NCBI GenBank assembly: GCA_030789695.1
Contig: JAULAV010008816.1
Coordinates: 83,981-147,980, forward strand
Reading direction: 5' to 3'
DNA length: 64,000 bases
DNA from: Scilla litardierei
Lineage: Eukaryota; Streptophyta; Magnoliopsida; Asparagales; Asparagaceae
The notes under the pieces were generated by a model. The model made no database searches, was not told the origin of the DNA, and was given only the letters and a program-made list of their open reading frames with translations. Of the stretch, positions 44,909 to 59,358 are shown one piece after another (the first letter of the stretch is position 1; each line of letters begins with the position of its first letter). The translations under genes were made by a program, and so were the position numbers.

Positions 44909-45625
44909 TCTATATATTAAAACACAACTATTTTTGAATTCTAGGGCTGACTAAGCCAAGCTGACTAGGACAAACAGGTTGATAGAAAGACCGCTTAGAT
45001 TTAATCTTGAGGAATGAATGGTTGAGATGAGATTTTATGGAAAGTTTTGGGGGAAAACTTTAATTTTGGGGAAATTTTTTTAGAAGAGAACCAATATCCA
45101 TTCGTCTAATTAATTCTTCATTTAATTAAACCCAAGCTCCACCCTCACATGTCTACTCCCTAGATTTGGGGCCTACAAAATAAGATGGTCGTACGTGGGG
45201 ACCACAATGATGTGGAGTTGCGTGTGGGTTCTCTCTGGACGCAATTAAAAGATAAGTTAAATAGTAGTTAAGTGGAACAATTCAATAAATGATTAATTAA
45301 ACCTTTATTTTATTAAACCATCATTTATTGTGCTCTCTGTAGTCTATACGTTTAACTGGGACTCTCTCTTGAGTGGGAGGTCTTTGGGGAAAATGATGAC
45401 GCCTGGGGACTTGGGGGAACGATGTCCTGCTTCTTGGGGGGATAACTGTTGGGGGAAAACCAAAGGCCTTTCATAATCCCCGAGGGTGACAGTCCTACTG
45501 GGGGAAATAACAGTTATCAGGTGCCCACGCCGTTTTTTAATGCCTGTTCTTTTAAATTTTGGCCGCGAAAATAATATTTTGCTAATTTGTATATGAACCG
45601 TGCCCGCTGACACGGGTTATGACTA
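44909..45625 (+). mobile_element. Small non-autonomous Helitron, copy A
   Basis: It starts TCTATATATTAAAACAC after an A of the satellite. It ends after GAACCGTG-CCCGCTGA-CACGG (stem CCGTG/CACGG, 45598-45615) and GTTATGACTA, before the T of the resumed satellite. This fits Helitron insertion at A|T, although the expected final G of CTAG is missing. The 3' GAACCGTGCCC matches the large Helitron's 3' end. 717 bp, no coding capacity recognised. Confidence 0.72.
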
Positions 45626-48600
45626 TTTTTATATATTTTCGAGAAGTTATGGATCTTTTTATTAAATGATATATTTTTGGCCTAAATTTGTCCTCTCTTA
45701 TTTTTTCGTTGAAGATGGCGATCTCCCGGTTCCCACTGACATTTTTAGGGATTTTTCTAAGCTCCGGGCTATTTTCTAAATTTTCTGTATGATATGATTT
45801 TTAGCCTAATTTTGTCTTCTCTTATTTTTCAGTAGAAGATGTTGATCTCCCGTTCCAATGGACATTTTTTCGGATTTTTCTCAGGCGGAACTATTATTGA
45901 AGACATGGATCTTTTTATTAAATAATATGATTTTATAGACTAAGTTTGTCTTATATTATTTTTCAGTTGAAGATGGCGATCTCACAGTTCCAACGGATAT
46001 TTTTACGGATTTATTGACCTCAGGGCTATTTTTTCTGGAAGATATGGATTTTTTATTAAATGAAATGATTTTTGGCCTAATTTTGTCTACTCTTATTTTT
46101 CAATTGAAGATGGAAATCTCCTGGTTCCAACTGACATTTTTGCGGATATTTCTGAGCTCCGAACTATTTTCTACATTTTGTGTATGATATTAATCGTTAT
46201 ATTAAAAGATATGATTTTTATTACCTAATTTTGTCTGCTCTTACTTTTTAGTTGAAGATGGCGATCTATAGATTCCAACAGACATTTTTGCGGATTTTTT
46301 AAGATCGGTGCTATTTTCTACAATTTCGAAACGTTAGGATTTTTTATTAAATGATATGATTTTTGGCCTAATTTTGTCATCCCTTATTTTTAAGTTTCGG
46401 ATGGCGATCTCTCGGTCCTAACAGATATTTTTGCAGATTATTCTGAGCTCGCAACTATTTTTGCGAAAAACCCTACTCATATCAATTGAAGATGGTGATC
46501 TCCTGGTTCCAACGGATATTTTTGCGAAATTGTATGAGCTCGATGCTATTTTCTACATTTGAAGGAAGATATGGATCTTTTTATTAAATGATATGATTTA
46601 TATAGCATACATTTCACTTCCCTTATTTTTTCAGTTGAAGATGGCGATCTACCGGTTCCGATGCACATTTTTATGGATTTTTCTTAGCTTGGAACTATTT
46701 TTTTACACTTTCTGGAATTTATGGATCATTTTATTAAATGTTATGATTTTTCGGCCTAATTTTGTCTTTTCTTTTTTCGGTTGAAGATGGGGTCTCTCAG
46801 TTCCAAAGGACATTTGTGCTAAAAATTTTTGAGCTCCGGGCTATTTTCTATATTTTCTGTAAGATATGGATGTTTATATTAAATGATATGATTTTAATAG
46901 CCTAATTTTGTCTTCTCTTTTTTCATTAAAAATGGCGATCTCACAGTTACAACGGACATTTTTGCCGATTATCCTGAGCTCGGGACTATTTTTCTACATT
47001 TCCGAAAAGTTATGTATCTTTTTATTAAATGATGATTTTTGGCCAAATTTTGTCTTATCTTATTTTTTTAATTTAATATGGCGACCTACCGGTTCCAATG
47101 GACATTATTGCAGATTGATCTTCTTTTTAAATGATACGATTTTGGCTAATTTTGTCTTCTCTTATTTTTCAGTTAAAAATGGTGATCTCCCAGTTACAAC
47201 GGAAATTTTTGCTGATTTTTCTGAGCTCTGTGTTATTTTCTACATTTTATGGAAATGTATATCTGTTTATTAAATGATATGATTTTTATAGCCTAAGTTT
47301 GTCTTCTCTTATTTTATCAGTTAAATATGGCGATCTACCAATTCCAATGGACATTTTTGCAGATTTTTCTCAGCTTGGGGCAATTTTTCTATATTTTTTG
47401 GAAGATATGGACCTTTTTATTAAATGATATGTTATTTGGCCTAATTTTGTCTTCTCTTTTTTTAGTTGAAGATGGTGATCTCCCATTTCCAACGGACATT
47501 TGAGCGGATTTTTCTGAGCTCCGGACTATTTTCTACATTTTCTGTAAGATACGGACCTTTTTATTAAATGATATGAATTTTTTACCGAATTTTGTCTTCT
47601 CTTTTTTCAGTTGAAGATGGCCATCTCCCGGTTCAAACACAATTTTTTTTGCGGATTTTCCTGAGCTAGGAGCTATTTTTCTACATTTTGTGGAAGATAT
47701 GCATCATTTTAATAACTGATATGATTATTTGGCCTAATTTTGCCTTCTCCTATTTTTAGCAGAAGATGGCGATCTCCTAGTTCCAAGGACATTTTTGTGG
47801 ATTTTTTTGATCTCGATGCTATTTTTCACATTTCTGGAAGATCTAGACCTTTTTATTAAATCATTTGATTTTTTGGCCTAATTTTGTCTTCTTTTATATT
47901 TCAGATGAAGATGGCGATCTCCCGTTTCCAACGGACATTTTGCGGATGTTTCTGAGCTCTAGGCTATTTTCTAAATTTTCCATAAGATATGAACCTTTAT
48001 ATTAAATGATATGATTTGTATGGCCTAATTTTGTCTTCTATTATTTTTCAGTTGAAGATGGTGATCTCCCGGTTCAAACGGATATTTTGCAGATTTTACT
48101 TATCTCGAATATATTTTCTATATTTTTTGGAAGATGTGGATCTTTTTATTAAATGATACGATTTTTGGCATAATTTTATCTTCTCTTATTTTTTTAGTTG
48201 AAGATGTCATTCTTTCTGTTCCAACGGACATTTTTACATATTTACTTAGCTCGGCGCTATTTTCTGCATTTTTTGGAAGATATGGATCTTTTTATTAAAT
48301 GACATCATTTTTCGCCTAATTTTGTTCTCTTATTTTTCCATTGATGACGGGGATCTCGTTGTTCCAACGGACATTTTTGCGGATTATTCTGAGCCCGGAG
48401 CTATTTTCTACATTTTATTGAAGATATGGATCTTCTTATTAAATGATATGATTTTTCACCCAATTTTGTCCTTTTATTTTTCAGGTGAAAATGGCGATCT
48501 TCTGGTTCCAACTAACATGTGTGTTTATTTTGCTGAGCTCGGTACTATTTTTCTAATTTTTGGAAGTTATGGATCTTTTTATTAAATGATATGATTTTTT

Positions 48601-51600
48601 TGGCCTAATTTTATATTTTCTTATTTTTTGGTTGAAAATGGCGATATCCTGGTTGCAACAGACATTTTTGCAGATTTTTCTGAGCTCCAAGCTATTTTCT
48701 TCATTTTCTGTAAGATATAAATCTTTGTATCAATTGATATAATTTTTATATCCTAATTTTTGTCTTCTCTTATTTTTACGTTGAATATGGCGATCTCCCG
48801 GGTCCAACAGACATTGTTGCAGATTTTTCAGAGCCTTAGGCTATTTTTATACATTTTTGGGAAGTTGTTGATATTTTATTAAATGATATGATTTTTAACC
48901 TAATTTTGTCTTCTCTTATTTTTTTTCCGTTGAAGATAGCGATCACCTGGTTCCACCGGACATTTTTAGGATTTTTATGTGCTTCGGGCTATTTTCTAAA
49001 TTTTCTGTAAGATATGAATCATTATATTAAATGATACGATTTTAGCCAAATTTTCTCTTCTTTTAATTTTTTAGTTGAAGATGTAGATCTCCCGGTTCCA
49101 ACAAATATTTTTGCAGATTTTTCTCAGTTCAAACTATTTTAAAAAGTTCAATGAAGATATGTATCTTTTTATTAAATGATAGGATTTTTATAGACTAAGT
49201 TTGTCTTCTTTTTTTTTCAATTGAAGATGGCGATCTTTCGATTCCAACGGAAATTTTTGCGGATTTTTCTGACCTCGAGGCTATTTTCTAAATTTTCTGA
49301 AAAGTATGAATCTTTTTATTAAATGATATGCTTTTGGCCTAATTTTGTCTTCTCTTATTTTTCAGCTGAAGATGACGATCTCCCGGTTCCAATGGACATT
49401 TTTGCGGATTATTCTGACCTCGGGGCTATTTTCAATATTTTCTAAAGATTTGGATTTTTTATTAAATGAATTGGATTTTATATCCTACGTTTCTCTTCTC
49501 TCTTTTTAAGTTGATGACGACGATTTACCGGTTCCAATGCATATTTTTGCAGATTTTACTTAACTTTGGCTATTTTTCTATATTTTCTAGGAAGTAGGAT
49601 CTTTTTATTAAATGTTATGATTTTTTGGCCTAATTTTGTCTTCTCTTTTTTCAGTTGACAATGGCGATCTCTCAGTCCCAGCGGACATTTATGTGGAATT
49701 TTTTGATCTCCTGGCTATTTTCTACATTTTCTGTAAGATACAGATCTTTATATTAAATGATATGATTTTATACCTAGTTTTGTCTTCTCTTATTTTTTTA
49801 AGTTGAAAATAGTGAATTCCCAGTTCCAACAGACATTTTTTGCGGATTTTCTGCTCTCAGGACTATTTTTCAACATTTTTGGATTGTTATGTATCTTTTT
49901 ATTAAATGATATGATTTTAAACCTAATTTTCTCTTCTCTTATTTTTCCGTTGAAGATGGCGTTCTACCGGTTCTAACGAACATTTTTGTGGATTTATTTG
50001 ACCTCCTTGATATTTTCTAAATTTTTTGGAAAATATTGATATTCTTATTAAATGACATGATTTTTGCTTAATTTTGTCTTCTCTTATTTTTTCAGTTAAA
50101 ATGGCGATCTCCCGGTTCCAATAGACATTTTTGCTTATTTTTCTGAGCTCGGTGCTATTTTATAAATTTAATGGAAGATACGAATGTTTTTATTAAAAGA
50201 TATGATTGTTATAGCCTATGTTTGTCTTCTGTTATTTTTTCAGAGATGGCGATCTACCGATTTGAAAGGACATTTTTGCCGTTTTTATTAGTTTGGGACA
50301 CTTTTTCTACATTTTCTGGAAGATATGGACCTTTTTATTAAATATTATGATTATTTGGCCTAATTTTGTCTTAACATTTTTTTAGTTGAATATGGTGATC
50401 TCCGGGTTCCAACGGACATTTGACGGATTTTTCTGAGCTCCGGTCTATTTTCTACATTTTCTATAAGATATGGACTTTTTATTAAATACTATGAGTTTTA
50501 TAGCCTAATTTTTTCTTCTCTTTTTTAAATTGATGATGGCCATGTCCCGGTTCAAACGGACATTTTTGCGGATTATTTTGAGCTCAGAGCTATTTTTCTA
50601 CATTTTATGCAAGATATGCATCATTTTATTAAATGATATGATTTTTGGGACTAATTTTGTCTTCTCTTATTTTTTTAGTTGATGATGGAAATCTCTCAGT
50701 TACAACGGACAGTTTAGCGGATTTTTTTGACCTCGATGCTATTTTCTACCTTTTCTGGAAGATATGAATCTTTTTATTAAATCATTTGATTTTGGCCTTA
50801 TTTTTTCTTTTCTTATGTTTCAGATGAAGATGGCGATCTCCCTGTTACAATAGACATTTTTGCGGAATTTTTTGAGCTACAGGCTATTTTCTATATTTTC
50901 TGTAAGATATGGATGTTTTTATTAAATGATGTGATTATTATAGCCCAATTTTGCCTATTTCAGTTTAAGATGGTGATCTCCCGGATCAAACGAACTTTTT
51001 TGCACATTTTACTTAGCTCGGAGCTATTTTCTGTATTTTCTGGAAGATATGGATCATTTTATTAAATGATATAATTTTCGGCATAATTTTGTCTTCTCGT
51101 ATTTTTCTGTTGAAGATTGCGATCTCTGTGTTCCAACATACATTTTTGCTGATTTTCTGAGCTCGGTGCTATTTTCTGCTTTTTCTGTAAGATATGGATC
51201 TTTTTAATTAAATGATATCACTTTTGGCCTACTTTTGTGTTCTCTTATTTTTCAGTTGAAGATGGCGATCTCCCTGTTGCAACGAAAATTTTTGCAGATT
51301 TTTCTGTGCACGGAGCTATTTTCTATATTTTATTGAAGATATGGATATTTTTATTAAATGAAATGATTTTTAACCTAATGTTGTCTTCTCTTATTTTTCA
51401 GTTGAAGATGGCGATCTCCCGGTTCAAAAGGACCTTTTTGCAGATTTTTCTGAGCTCGCGACTATTTTTCTACATTTTCTGTAAGTTATGGATCTTTTTA
51501 TTAAATGATATGATTTTTGGCGTAATTTTGTCTTCTCATATTTTCTGTTGAAGATGGCAATTTTTCGGTTCCAATGGATATTTTTAAAGATTATTCTGAC

Positions 51601-54600
51601 ATCGGGGCTATATTTTAAATTTTCTGAAAGATATGCATCTTTTTATTAATTAATATGATTTTTGGCCTAATTTTGTCATCTTATTTTTTCAATTGAAGAT
51701 GGCAATCTACAGATTCCAACAGACATTTTTGCAGATTATTCTAATCTCGGGGCTATTTTCTAAATTTTATGAAAAAATGAATCTTTTTCTTAAATTACAT
51801 GATTTTTGGCCTAATTTTGTCTTCACTGATTTTTCAACTGAAGTGGCGATCTGCAGGTTCCAACAGACATTTTTGCGGATTTTTCGCAGCTCCATGCTAT
51901 TTTCTTTATTTTATGTAAGATATGGATCTTTTTAATAATTGTATGATTTTTATATCATACATTTGCCTTCTATTATGTTTTCTGTTGAATATGTCTATCT
52001 ACCAGTTCCAAGGGACATGTTTACTGATTTTTCCTAGCCTAGGGCTACTTTTCTACATTTTATAGAAGATATGGATCATTTTATTAAATGATATTATTTT
52101 TTCGCCTAATTTTGTCTTCTCTCTTTTCTATTTAAGATGGCATTCTCCTAGTTCTAACGGAAATTTTTTCGGATTTTTTTGACCTAGAGTCTATTTTCTA
52201 CATTTTTTTGGAAGATATGGATCTTTTAATAAATAATATGATTTTTTGGTCTAATTTTGTATTCTCATATTTTTCAGATGAAGATGGCAATCTCCTGGTT
52301 CCAACTGATATTTTTGCAGATTTTTCTGAGTTTGGTGCAATTTTTCTATATTTTATGGAAGATATGAATCATTTTATTAAATGAAAAGTTTTTTGGCCTA
52401 ATTTTGTCTTCTCTAATTTTTTTAGTTGAAGCTGGCGACTTTTCGGTTCCAACGGAAATTTTTGCAGATTTTTCGAAGCTCGGTGCTATTTTCTACATTT
52501 TACGGAAGATATGGATTTTTTAAATAAATGATATGATTTTTATATCGTACGTTTTTCTTCTCTTATTTTTTTCAGTAGGATATTGCGATCTACCGATTTT
52601 AGCAGACATTTTTTCTTATTTTGTTAGCTTGTGCCATTTTTCTTCATTTTATGGAAGATACAGATCATTTTATTAAATGTTATGATTTTTTGGCCTAATG
52701 TTGTCTTGTCTTATTTTTCAGTTGAAGATGTCATTCTCTCGGTCCCAACAGAGTTTTTGCAGATTTTTTAAACAAGAGGCTACATTTTCTGGAAGATATA
52801 AATATTTTTATTAAACAATATGATTTTTGGCCTAATTTTGTCTTCTCATATTTTTCAGATGAAGAAGGCGATCTCCCGGTTCCAACGGACATTTTTGTGG
52901 ATTTTTCTGAGTTCTGGGCTATTTTCTACATTTTCTGCAAGATATGGATCTTTAAATTAAATGATATGATTTTATAGCCTAATTTTGTCTTCTCTTATAT
53001 TTCAGTTGAAGATGGCGATCTCCCGGTTACAACGGACATATTTACTGATTTTTCTAAGCTCGGGGCTATTATCTACATTTTATTAAACTTTTTATTTACT
53101 GCAATGATTTTTGTAGCCTAATTTTGTCTTCTCTTATTTTTCAGTTGAAGATAGAGATCTCCTACTTGCAACCGACATTTTTGCTGATTTTTCGAAGCTC
53201 GGGACTATTTTTCTACATTTTCAGGAAGTTATGGATCTTTTTATTAAATGATATGACTTTTAAGCCAAATTTTGTCTTCTTTTATTTTTCATTTGAACAT
53301 GGTGGTCTCCCGGTTTCAACGGACATTTTTGCGGTTTATTCTGACCTCGGGTCTATTTTCTAAATTTCCTGGAAGATATGGATTATTGTTCAAATGATAT
53401 GATTTTTGGCCTAATTTCATCTTCTCTTATTTTTTTAGTAGAAGATGATGATCTCTGCATGGCACCGGACATTTTTGCAGATTTTTTGAGCTCGGTGCTA
53501 TTTTCTACATTTTATGGAATATGGATATTTATTAAATGATTTGCTTTTTATATCCTACGTTTGGCTTCTCTTACTTTTTCAATTGAAGATGGCGATCTAC
53601 CGGTTTCAATGGACATTTCTGCTGATTTTTCTTAACTTGGGGCTATTTTCTACTTTTTCTGAAAGATATGAACCTTTTCATTAAATAATATGATTTTTTG
53701 GCCGAATTTGGTCTTCTCTTTTTTTAGTTGAAGATGGCGATCTCCTATTTCCAATGGACATTTGTGCGGATTTTCCTGAGCTCAGGTCTATTTTCTACAT
53801 TTTTGTAAGATATGGATTTTTATATTAAATGATATGAATTTTATAGCGTAATTTGTCAAATCTTATTTTTCAGTTGAATGCGATGTCCTGGTTTCAACGG
53901 ATATTTTTGCAGATTTTTCTGAGCTTGGGGCTATTTTTCTACATTTTCGGGATGATATGAATCTTTTTATTAAATGATTTGATTTTTGGCCTAATTTTGC
54001 CTTCTCTTATTTTTCAACTGAACATGGCAATCTTTCGGTTCCAACTGATAGTTTTGCGGATTTTTCTAAGCTCGGTGCTATTTTCTACATTTTATGGAAG
54101 ATATGTATCTTTTTATTAACTGAGATGATTTTATAGCCTATATTTTTTCTCTTATTTTTTGGTGAAGATGTTGCTCTACCGATTCCAACGGAAATTTTTG
54201 CGAACTTTTCTTTCCTTGGGAATATTTTCTACATTTTATGTAAGATATATTTTTATATTAAATGATATGACTTTTGGCCTAATTTTGTCTTCTCTTTTGT
54301 TAAGTTGAAGATGGCGATCTCTCGGTTCCAACGGACATTTTTACGGATTTTTCAGAGCTCCGGTCTATTTTCAATATTTTATGAAAGATTTGAATCTTTT
54401 TATTAAAGGATATGATTTTTTGGCATAATTTTGTCTTCTATTATTTTTCAGTTCAAGATGGCGATCTCTCGGTTCCAACAGATATTTTTGCGGATTTTTC
54501 GGAGCTTCGAGCTATTTTCTACATTTTATGGAACATATGTATCCTTTTATTTTTCTGAGCTGGGGGCTATTTTCTATATTTTATGGAAAATATGGATATT

Positions 54601-57600
54601 TTTATTAAATGATATAATTTTATAGCCTTTTCTCTTATTTTTCAGTTGAAGATTGCCATCTCCCTTTTCCAACAGACATTTTTGCGGATTTTTCTGACCT
54701 CGACCTATTTTCTATATTTTCTGAGAGATATGAATCTTTTTTAAAATAATATGATTTTTGGGCATAATTTTGGTTTCTCTTACTTTTTTCGCTGAATATG
54801 TCGCATAATTTTGGTTCCAACAGACCTTTTTACGAAATTTTCGTAGTGACGTGTAATTTGCTACATTTTCTGTAAGATATGGATGTTTATATTAATTGAT
54901 ATAATTTTTATAGCATAATTTTGTCTTCTCTTATCTTTTAGTTAAATATGGCGATCTTCCGGTTCCAACAGAAATTTTTGCAGATTTTTCTAAGATCTGG
55001 GCTATGTTTCTACATTTTCTAAATAATGATATGATTTTTTGGCAATATTTTGGCTTCACTTATTTTTCTGTTTAAGATAGCGATCGCCCAGTTCCAAAAG
55101 AAATTTTTGCGGATTTTTTTGAACTCGGGACTATTTTATACAGTTTATTGAAGATATGTATCTTTTTAATAAATGATATGATTTTTATCAACTAATTTTG
55201 TCTTCTCTTATTTTTTTAGTTGAAAATGTCGTTCTACCGGTTCCAATAGAAATTTTCAGATTTTTTTTGAACTCCAGGTTATTTTCTACAGTTTCTATAA
55301 GATATGAATCTTTAAATTAAATGATAAGATTTTTATGGCTTATTTTGTCTTCTCTTATTTTTCTTTGAAGATGGCGAAATCCCGATTCCAACAGACATTT
55401 TTGCACATTTTTAAAAGCTACAAGCTATTTTCTACATTTTCTGTAAGAAAAGAATCTTTATATTAAATGATATGATTTTTATAGCCTAATTTTGTCTTCT
55501 CTTACTTTTCAGTTGAAGATAGATCTCCCAGTTCCAAGGGACATTTCAGCGGATTTTTCTGACTTTAGGGCTATTTTTCTATATTTTCAGTAATTTATGG
55601 ATCTTTTTATTAAATGATATGATTTTTTGGCCCAATTTCGTCTACTCTTATTTTTCAGTTGAAGATGGCGATCTCTCGGTTCCAATAGACATTTTTTGCG
55701 GATTTTTGTGAGCTCGGAGCTATTTTCTAAATTTTATGAAACATAAGGATCTTTTTACTAAATGATATGATTTTTATAGCCTACATTTGTCTTCTCTTAT
55801 TTTTTAGTTGAAGATGGCGATCTTCCTGTTCTAACAGACATTTTTACTGATTTTTCTTAACTTGGGGCTATTTTTCTATCTTTTCAGGAAGATATGGATA
55901 TTTTAATTAAATGATATAATTTTAGCCAAATTTTATCTTTTCTTTTTTCAGTTGAAGAAGACGATTTCCCAGTTCCAATTTACATTTGTGCGGATTTTTT
56001 GAGCTCATGTCTATTTTCTACATTTTCTATAGGGTATGAATCTTTATATTAAATGATATTATTTTATAACCTAATTTTATCTGCTCTTATTTTTCAGTTG
56101 AATATGGCGATCTCCCGGTTTCAACGGACATTTTGCGAATTTTTCTGAGCTCGGGGCCTTATTTCTACATTTTCGGAAGTTATGGTTCTTTTTATTAAAT
56201 GATATGATTTTCGGGAAGTTTTGTCTTCTCTTATTTTTCTTTTGAAGATGACAATCTTATGGTTTCAACGGACATTTTTACGGATTACTCTGACCTCGGT
56301 GCTATTTTTTAAATTTCTGGAAGATAAGGATCTTTTTATTAAATTTTTCTAAAAATTTTTACGGTTTCTACTTTTTCTGAGTTCATTTCTCTTATTTGTC
56401 TTCTCGTATTTTTTAGTTGAAAATGGCGATCTTCCGGCTCCAACTAACATTTTTGCGGATTTTTCTTACCTCGAGCCTATTTTCTACATTTTCTAGAAGG
56501 TATAGATTTTTATTAAATAACATGATTTTTGGGCCAAATTTTGTTTTCACTTATTTTTCAGACGAAGACGATGATCTCCTGGTTCCAACGAACATTTTTG
56601 CGGATTTTTCTAGCTCCGAGCTATTTTCTGCATTTTTGGAAAGTTATGAATCTTTTTATTAAATGATATGATTTTTATAGCATAATTTTGTCATTCTCTT
56701 ATATATTTTTGCAGTTGAAGATAGCGATCTCCCGGTTCCAATGGACATTTTTTAGTACTGTTTTTGAGTTCGGTGCTATTTTCTGCATTTTATGGAAGAT
56801 ATTGAACTTTTTATTAAATAATAAGATTTTTATAGCCTTCGTTTTTCTTCTTTTATTTTTTCAGTTGAAGATGACGATCTCCCGGTTCTAACAGACATTT
56901 TTGCAGATTTTTCTTAACTTGCGACTATTTTCTACATTTTCTAGAAGATATTAATCTTTTTATGACATGATATGATTTTTTGGCCTAATTTTGTCTTCTC
57001 TTTTTAAATTTGAAGATAGAGATCTCCCGGTTCCAGTAGACATTTTTGCGGATTTTTTAAGCTCATGGCTATTTTCTACAGTTTCTGTATGATATGAATA
57101 TTTAAATTAAATGATATGATTTTTATAACCTAATTTAGTCTTCTCTTATCTTTCAGTTAGAGATGGCGATCTCCAGGTTTCAATCGGATTTTTGCGGATT
57201 TTTCTGAGCTCGGGTCTATTTTCTACATTTTTCTGGAAGTTAGGATCTTTTTATTAAGAGATATGATTATTTGGTTTAATTTTTTCTTTGCTTATTTGTC
57301 AGTTGAATATGGCGATCCCCTAGTTCCAATGGACATTTTTGCGTATTATTCTGACCTCGGGGCTATTTTCTAAATTTTCTAGAATATATGGATCTTTTTA
57401 TTAAATGATATGATTTTTTGGCTTAATTGTCTTCTCTTATTTTTTCTGTTGAAGATGGCGATCTCCCGGTTCCAAAGGATATTTTTGCAGGTTTTTCTGA
57501 GATCGGGGCTATTTTCTACTGTTAATTGAAGATATGGATCTTTTAATTAAATGATGTGATTTTTATAGGCTAAGTTTGTCAACTCTTATTTTTCAGTTGA

Positions 57601-58528
57601 AGATGGCGATCTCCCGGTTCCAACAGACATTTTTGCTAATTTTTCCGACCTTGAGCCTATTTTCTACATTTTCTAAAAGATATGGACTTTTCATTAAATA
57701 ATATGATTTTTAGGCCTAATTCTTGGGGCTATTTTCTACATTTTATTGAAGACATGTATCTTTCTATTAAATGACATGATTTTAGTAGACTAATTTTGTC
57801 TTCTCTTTTTTTCAGTTGAAGATGGCGATCTCCTGGTTCAAATGGACATTATGCAGATTTTTCTAAGCTTGGAGCTATTTTCCACATTTTTGGAAGATAT
57901 GAATCGTTTTATAAAATGATATGATTTTTTTGGCCTAATTTTGTTTTCTCTTATTTTTCCATTGAAGATGGTAATCTCCTGGTTCCAACAGACATTTCTG
58001 CGGATATTTTTTGAGCTCCGGTCTATTTTCCACAATTTTTTGGAAGATATGGATCGTTTTATTAAATGATATGATTTATAGGCCTAATTTTGTTTTCTTT
58101 TATTTTCCTGTTGAAGCAGGCGATCTTCCGGTTCCAACAGATATTTTTGTGCATTTTTCTGAGCTCAGAGCTATTTTAAATTTTTGCAAGATATGCATCT
58201 TTTTAAAATGATATGTTGTCTTCTCTAATTTTTGGTTGAAGATGGATATCTACCAGTTTCAACAGACTTTGTTTTTGGATTTTACTGAGCTCCGGGCTAT
58301 TGTCCACATTTTTTGGAAGATATGGATCATTTTATTAAAAGATATGATTTTTGGCTTAATATTTTCTTCTCTTATTTTTCTTTTGAATTTGAAGATCTCC
58401 CGGTTTCAACAGACATTTTTGTGTATTTTTCTTAACTTGGTGCTATTAAATTTTCTACATTTTCTGAAAGATGTGCATGTTTATATTTAATGATATGTTT
58501 TTTATAGCGTAATTTTGGCTTCTCTTAT
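45626..58528. repeat. 147-bp satellite array, main block
   Basis: About 88 monomers without interruption. The 48,000-48,724 and 49,025-49,752 intervals between CTTTATATTAAAT-type units are 724 and 727 bp (five monomers). 47,480-48,450 closely parallels 50,430-51,350 (shift about 2.9 kb, 20 monomers). 54,540-55,545 parallels 4,560-5,560. Open frames of 60-105 codons occur because 147 is a multiple of three; they encode the same Phe/Ile-rich peptide over and over and are not genes. Confidence 0.95.
50979..50995 (-). other. CENP-B-box-like 17-mer
   Basis: The minus strand reads GTTCGTTTGATCCGGGA. It keeps TTCG, central A and CGGG (all nine essential bases) with other changes between. Confidence 0.4.
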
Positions 58529-59304
58529 TGTTAAACCTTTGGGCTGGCACTGAAGAGGCTCACTTGATTGACACCAAAGCCCGAGAGGTCCACGAAGGAA
58601 GCCGGAAACTGACCCAGTCAAAGCCCACGTGTCATTTGCCTGTTGAACCTCCGTTGCTCAAACGTGCGATTGATAATGGGCTCAAAAATAGCAGAGGTGT
58701 GGACAACTGTTATACCTATTAAGAGGGGGAGTATCGTGTCACCATAATTGGTTACCGTTATTCTCCCAACGTCACTGAATAGACCACCGAAGTCTATAAA
58801 TTAGAAAGGACAAACGGAAGAGGGGTGGTACGAGAAAACTTAACACACTTTATTATTATTCTTCTACATAATTTATATTTCTTCCTACATACAGCTTGAG
58901 GAGACTGACTCAAGACTAACCTCTGCAGGTAGATCTTGATAGCCCCAAGCCTTTCCTTAAGTTCTCATCTAACCTAAGCATCGGATGAGATTTGGGTCGG
59001 GACCCAGATCCGATCCCCATTGACGTTTTTGTGGTATAGGAAGCTCGTGATTCGACTCAATAGGAGAGGCGATCTACAGTTCTATTCAACTATTAACTAA
59101 TGTTCATGTTAGCCCAAGGGTTGAACGATTGTCGCATTCAACGGAAAGGTCGATCATACATCCATGATGTGCTCTCTTGTCCCACCTATCATCGACCTTG
59201 GTTCTTCAAACCAAGGGTCACACTCCACCAGCGGACGAGGCTCCACCTCGACAGGGGAGTCTGCGTCAGCATAAATACTGTTGATACTAATTTTGGCTTT
59301 AACA
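58529..59304 (+). repeat. 5' LTR, copy 3
   Basis: TGTTAAACCT...CTTTAACA; 776 bp. G-box at 58624-58633 and TATA at 58794-58801. Confidence 0.9.
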
Positions 59305-59358
59305 ATTAGCACCGTCTGTGGGAAAGCTCAGTCAACATCCCAAGGCAACTACAGCCCT

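Larger units (their letters stand above)
39840..48450. repeat. Segmental duplication, copy A
   Basis: It corresponds in order to about 55,489-64,000. Anchors: 39841/55489, 40855/56345, gypsy LTR starts 42989/58529, Helitron starts 44909/60353, 47701/63256 and 48344/63899. Offsets run from 15,648 to 15,555, reflecting small indels. Many substitutions separate the copies, so the event is old. The unit includes satellite, the truncated gypsy copy and the small Helitron. Confidence 0.9.

Noticed and set aside
44909..45625. MITE with terminal inverted repeats
   Set aside because: The ends are not inverted copies of each other and there is no target duplication; TC start, 3' hairpin and A|T site fit a Helitron better.
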